Made by a program: the position numbers and the translations under genes. A stretch of DNA of 7,343 nucleotides from Candidatus Aciduliprofundum sp. GTDB lineage: Archaea > Thermoplasmatota > Thermoplasmata > Thermoplasmatales > Aciduliprofundaceae. Of this stretch, positions 5,021 to 7,343 are shown piece after piece. Numbering within the stretch: position 1 is the first letter of the stretch; each line of letters begins with the position of its first letter. Location of the stretch: contig WAKY01000130.1 in NCBI GenBank assembly GCA_015523135.1, positions 1 through 7,343 of the forward strand. The letters run 5' to 3'. The notes under the pieces are model-generated. The model was not told the DNA's origin, searched no databases, and saw only the letters and a list, made by a program, of their open reading frames with translations.

Positions 5021-7225
5021 ATGGGAAGGAAAGAGGATAATATCAAAAAAGCAATGAAAATAATGCAAAATATTGAACACATAAGAAACATAGGAATTGT
5101 GGCACATATTGACCACGGAAAAACTACACTCAGCGATAATCTAATTGCAGGAGCAGGAATGATGAGTGAAGAACTCGCTGGAAAGCAACTGGTTTTGGAT
5201 TTTGATGAACAGGAGCAAGCAAGGGGCATAACAATAAACACTGCCGCTGCTAGTATGGTTCACGAATACGAGGGAGAGGAATATCTTATTAACCTATTGG
5301 ATACCCCTGGCCATGTTGATTTCGGTGGAGATGTTACCCGAGCGATGCGTGCAGTTGATGGTGCTATAGTAGTTGTTTGTGCAGTTGAAGGTGTCATGCC
5401 TCAAACAGAAACTGTACTAAGACAGGCCCTCAAAGAGAGAGTTAGACCTGTTCTATTCATAAATAAAGTTGATAGATTAATAAATGAATTAAAGCTAGAT
5501 GGCCAGCAGATGATGGATAGATTTGGAAAGATAATAAAAGAAGTTAATAAGCTCATAAGGAGATATGCCCCTGAAGAATTTAAAAACAAATGGATGGTTC
5601 GCGTTGAGGATGGAACCGTTGCATTTGGTTCTGCATATCATAATTGGGCCATTAGTGTACCTTTTATGAAGAAGACGGGCATATCCTTTAAAGATGTTTT
5701 TGAACATCTGGAAAGGGAAGAAACCAGAGAGCTTGCAAAAAAAGCACCACTCCATAGAATAGTTCTAGATATGGTCATTCAGCACCTTCCAAATCCAAGA
5801 GAGGCACAAGCTTATAGAATTCCAAAAATATGGAGAGGGGATATAAATAGTCCCTTAGGCCAAGCGATGATAAAATGCGATCCAAAAGGTCCTGTTGGAA
5901 TGATGATTACAAAAATAGTCATGGATCCACACGCCGGAGAAGTGGCTGTGGGTCGTTTGTTCAGTGGAACTCTAAGAAAGGGGCAAGAATTATACATAGT
6001 TGGCATGGGAAATCGCAAGTACAGAATTCAGCAGCTCTCTATGATGGTTGGCCCCGATAGAATTCCAGTGGATGAGCTTGATGCGGGAAACATTCCCGCA
6101 ATTATAGGTCTTAAAGATGCTATTGCCGGTTCTACAGTTTCAAGCATTCCAGATGCAGAACCATTTGAGCCCATGAAACACTATAGTGAGCCAGTGGTTA
6201 CAGTAGCAATTGAGGCAAAGCATACAAAAGATTTGCCTCGCTTGATTGATGTTCTCCGCACTATATCCAAGGCAGATCCAAGTTTGAAAGTAGAGATAAA
6301 TCAAGAAACAGGAGAGCACTTGCTAAGCGGAATGGGCGAGCTACATCTTGAAGTTACGATTTATAGAATTACGCATGAGTATAAAGTGGAAGTAATAACA
6401 TCACCCCCAATAGTGGTTTATAGGGAAACTGTAGATCATAAAGGTGGACCATTTGAGGGTAAAAGTCCAAATAAGCACAACAAATTCTACATTGAGGTTG
6501 AGCCATTGGAAGAGAGCGTTGTCCAAGCAATTGTTGATGGTGATATTGAGGAGATGGATAGAATAAAGGATAGAAAAGATCTGGCTAAAAGGCTAGAAGA
6601 GCTTGGAATGAATAGAGATGAGGCAAAGAAGGTTGAAGCAATTCGCGGCCCAAATATCTTGCTTGATATGACTTGGGGTGTGCAATACTTGAATGAAACT
6701 ATGGAACTTGTTAAGCAAGCCTTCTTTGAAGCTGTTGAAAAAGGCCCCTTGGCAAACGAGAAAGTTTATGGAGTAAAGGTCAAGCTTGTGGATGCCAAAC
6801 TTCACGAAGATTCAATACATAGAGGACCTGCTCAGGTTATACCCGCAGTGCGTAATGCAATATACGGTGCAATGTGCCAAGGTAATAGAGTTCTATTAGA
6901 ACCCATTCAGAAGATTTACATCAATGTGCCTATGGAACTCGTAGGCTCAGTTACAAGGGAGATACAGCAGAGAAGAGGAGTAATTGTAGATATGGAGCAA
7001 GAAGAGTATCAAACAATTATCCATGCCAAAGCCCCTGTAGCTGAAATGTTTGGATTTGCATCGGCAATTAGAAGCGCCACAGGAGGCAGAGTTCTTTGGA
7101 GCACAGAGAATGCAGGATATGAGCGTGTGCCAAGAGATTTGCAGCCACAGATAGTTAGACAGATACGCGAAAGAAAGGGACTGAAGCCAGAACCCTATGA
7201 TGAGAAGTATTATGCAGAGTTATGA
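5021..7225 (+). CDS. fusA: Translation elongation factor EF-2 (aEF-2)
   Basis: 734-residue GTPase that drives ribosomal translocation. GTP-binding motifs are complete: AHIDHGKTT (28-36, P-loop), ARGITI (67-72, switch I), DTPGH (94-98, switch II) and NKVD (148-151). Domains II-V follow, including LSGMGELHLEV in domain III. The C-terminal domain-IV tip reads LHEDSIHRGPAQVIPAV with His600 in the position that becomes diphthamide in archaeal and eukaryotic EF-2, the target of diphtheria-type toxins. Length matches archaeal EF-2 and there is no intein. Met1 is chosen because the N-terminus MGRKEDNIKKAMKIM, ahead of RNIGIVAHIDHGKTT, resembles other archaeal EF-2 starts. The SD before it (GGTGGT, 5011-5016) is weaker than those of rps12 and rps7. 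It is the third gene of the operon; tuf follows after 53 nt. Confidence 0.98.
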   Translation: MGRKEDNIKKAMKIMQNIEHIRNIGIVAHIDHGKTTLSDNLIAGAGMMSEELAGKQLVLDFDEQEQARGITINTAAASMVHEYEGEEYLINLLDTPGHVDFGGDVTRAMRAVDGAIVVVCAVEGVMPQTETVLRQALKERVRPVLFINKVDRLINELKLDGQQMMDRFGKIIKEVNKLIRRYAPEEFKNKWMVRVEDGTVAFGSAYHNWAISVPFMKKTGISFKDVFEHLEREETRELAKKAPLHRIVLDMVIQHLPNPREAQAYRIPKIWRGDINSPLGQAMIKCDPKGPVGMMITKIVMDPHAGEVAVGRLFSGTLRKGQELYIVGMGNRKYRIQQLSMMVGPDRIPVDELDAGNIPAIIGLKDAIAGSTVSSIPDAEPFEPMKHYSEPVVTVAIEAKHTKDLPRLIDVLRTISKADPSLKVEINQETGEHLLSGMGELHLEVTIYRITHEYKVEVITSPPIVVYRETVDHKGGPFEGKSPNKHNKFYIEVEPLEESVVQAIVDGDIEEMDRIKDRKDLAKRLEELGMNRDEAKKVEAIRGPNILLDMTWGVQYLNETMELVKQAFFEAVEKGPLANEKVYGVKVKLVDAKLHEDSIHRGPAQVIPAVRNAIYGAMCQGNRVLLEPIQKIYINVPMELVGSVTREIQQRRGVIVDMEQEEYQTIIHAKAPVAEMFGFASAIRSATGGRVLWSTENAGYERVPRDLQPQIVRQIRERKGLKPEPYDEKYYAEL

Positions 7226-7234
7226 GGAAAAGGA

Positions 7235-7242
7235 TTTATATA
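7235..7242 (+). promoter_or_regulatory. TATA box of tuf
   Basis: TTTATATA (continuing TATATAATGC), preceded by a purine-rich BRE-like GAGGAAAAGGA. The expected transcription start is near 7264, leaving about 15 nt of leader with the SD. It lies in the gap after the fusA stop, so tuf can be transcribed separately from the rest of the cluster. Confidence 0.7.
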
Positions 7243-7265
7243 TAATGCATATATGGGAAAAAGAA

Positions 7266-7271
7266 GGAGGT
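7266..7271 (+). promoter_or_regulatory. Shine-Dalgarno of tuf
   Basis: GGAGGT, 7 nt before the ATG at 7279. The out-of-frame ATG at 7272 abuts the SD and is too close to be used, so this site decides the start. Confidence 0.85.
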
Positions 7272-7278
7272 ATGAAAA

Positions 7279-7343
7279 ATGGCAGATAAAAAACCACATA
7301 TGAATATCGTGTTCATCGGCCATGTTGACCACGGTAAATCTAC
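7279..7343 (+). CDS. tuf: Translation elongation factor EF-1A, N-terminal fragment (runs off right edge)
   Basis: Only the first 21 complete codons are present: MADKKPHMNIVFIGH followed by VDHGKS, with the start of a Thr codon. GHVDHGKST is the P-loop of the EF-Tu/EF-1A family, and the short MADKKPHMN lead-in is typical of archaeal aEF-1A, which delivers aminoacyl-tRNA to the ribosomal A site as a GTP complex. Its position immediately after fusA matches the str-type order S12-S7-EF-2-EF-1A known from methanogens. SelB and aIF2-gamma share the P-loop, but the context makes EF-1A by far the most likely. It has its own TATA box and a strong SD. Confidence 0.93.
   Translation, partial: MADKKPHMNIVFIGHVDHGKS

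Noticed and set aside
5495..5755. Antisense ORF of 86 residues within fusA
   Set aside because: It lies wholly inside the conserved EF-2 coding sequence, has composition typical of a reverse-frame shadow, and has no initiation signals.
5021..7225. Possible intein or insertion in EF-2
   Set aside because: The GTPase motifs and the diphthamide region are contiguous and the length is normal for archaeal EF-2. I see no splice motifs.
7239..7254. TATATAATGCATATAT as a palindromic operator in the tuf promoter
   Set aside because: Only the 6-bp ATGCAT core is a true palindrome and the flanks are out of register. It is expected in such AT-rich sequence.
7272..7289. Out-of-frame ATG directly after the tuf SD (5-codon ORF)
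   Set aside because: Zero spacing from GGAGGT. The in-frame EF-1A ATG at 7279 is correctly spaced.

Overview
The window is archaeal and euryarchaeal in character. It contains an archaeal EF-2 with a predicted diphthamide histidine, L10e (uL16), archaeal uS12 and uS7, the start of EF-1A, a DUF835 protein, and TATA boxes about 25 bp upstream of predicted transcription starts. Base composition is AT-rich. Several protein sequences remind me of Aciduliprofundum/DHVE2-type Thermoplasmata, but that placement is a recollection, not a computed result. All of the sequence is accounted for; no intergenic gap exceeds 134 bp, and I see no tRNA, rRNA, CRISPR, IS element or intein.

Left block (1-876, minus strand): a winged-helix GbsR/MarR-like regulator is followed with zero spacing by a B12-binding/radical SAM-type protein that runs off the left edge. 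The Shine-Dalgarno (SD) sequence of the second gene lies inside the last codons of the first. A 95-bp region with two back-to-back TATA boxes separates this pair from rpl10e, which reads right (972-1487).

Middle block (1484-3878, minus strand): a DUF2238/YjdF-like six-TM membrane protein, an RsmB/NOP2-type RNA m5C methyltransferase and a DUF835 protein are tightly packed and read left. The last one converges on rpl10e so closely that the two stop codons share one TTAA.

Right block (4013-7343, plus strand): the archaeal 'str' cluster rps12-rps7-fusA-tuf. rps12 has its own TATA box, directly behind a divergent, unrelated membrane-protein gene, rather than following the usual rpo-rpl30e-nusA genes. 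tuf has a second, strong TATA box in the 53-bp gap after fusA.

The window is mostly translation hardware (uL16, uS12, uS7, EF-2, EF-1A) plus an RNA-modifying enzyme, with three poorly characterised genes between. The SD-led plus-strand genes and three minus-strand genes that look leaderless use visibly different initiation signals. That contrast suggests shorter starts for the RsmB-like and DUF835 proteins. I do not see convincing evidence of a wholly new system; the least explained element is the regulator/B12-radical SAM pair.
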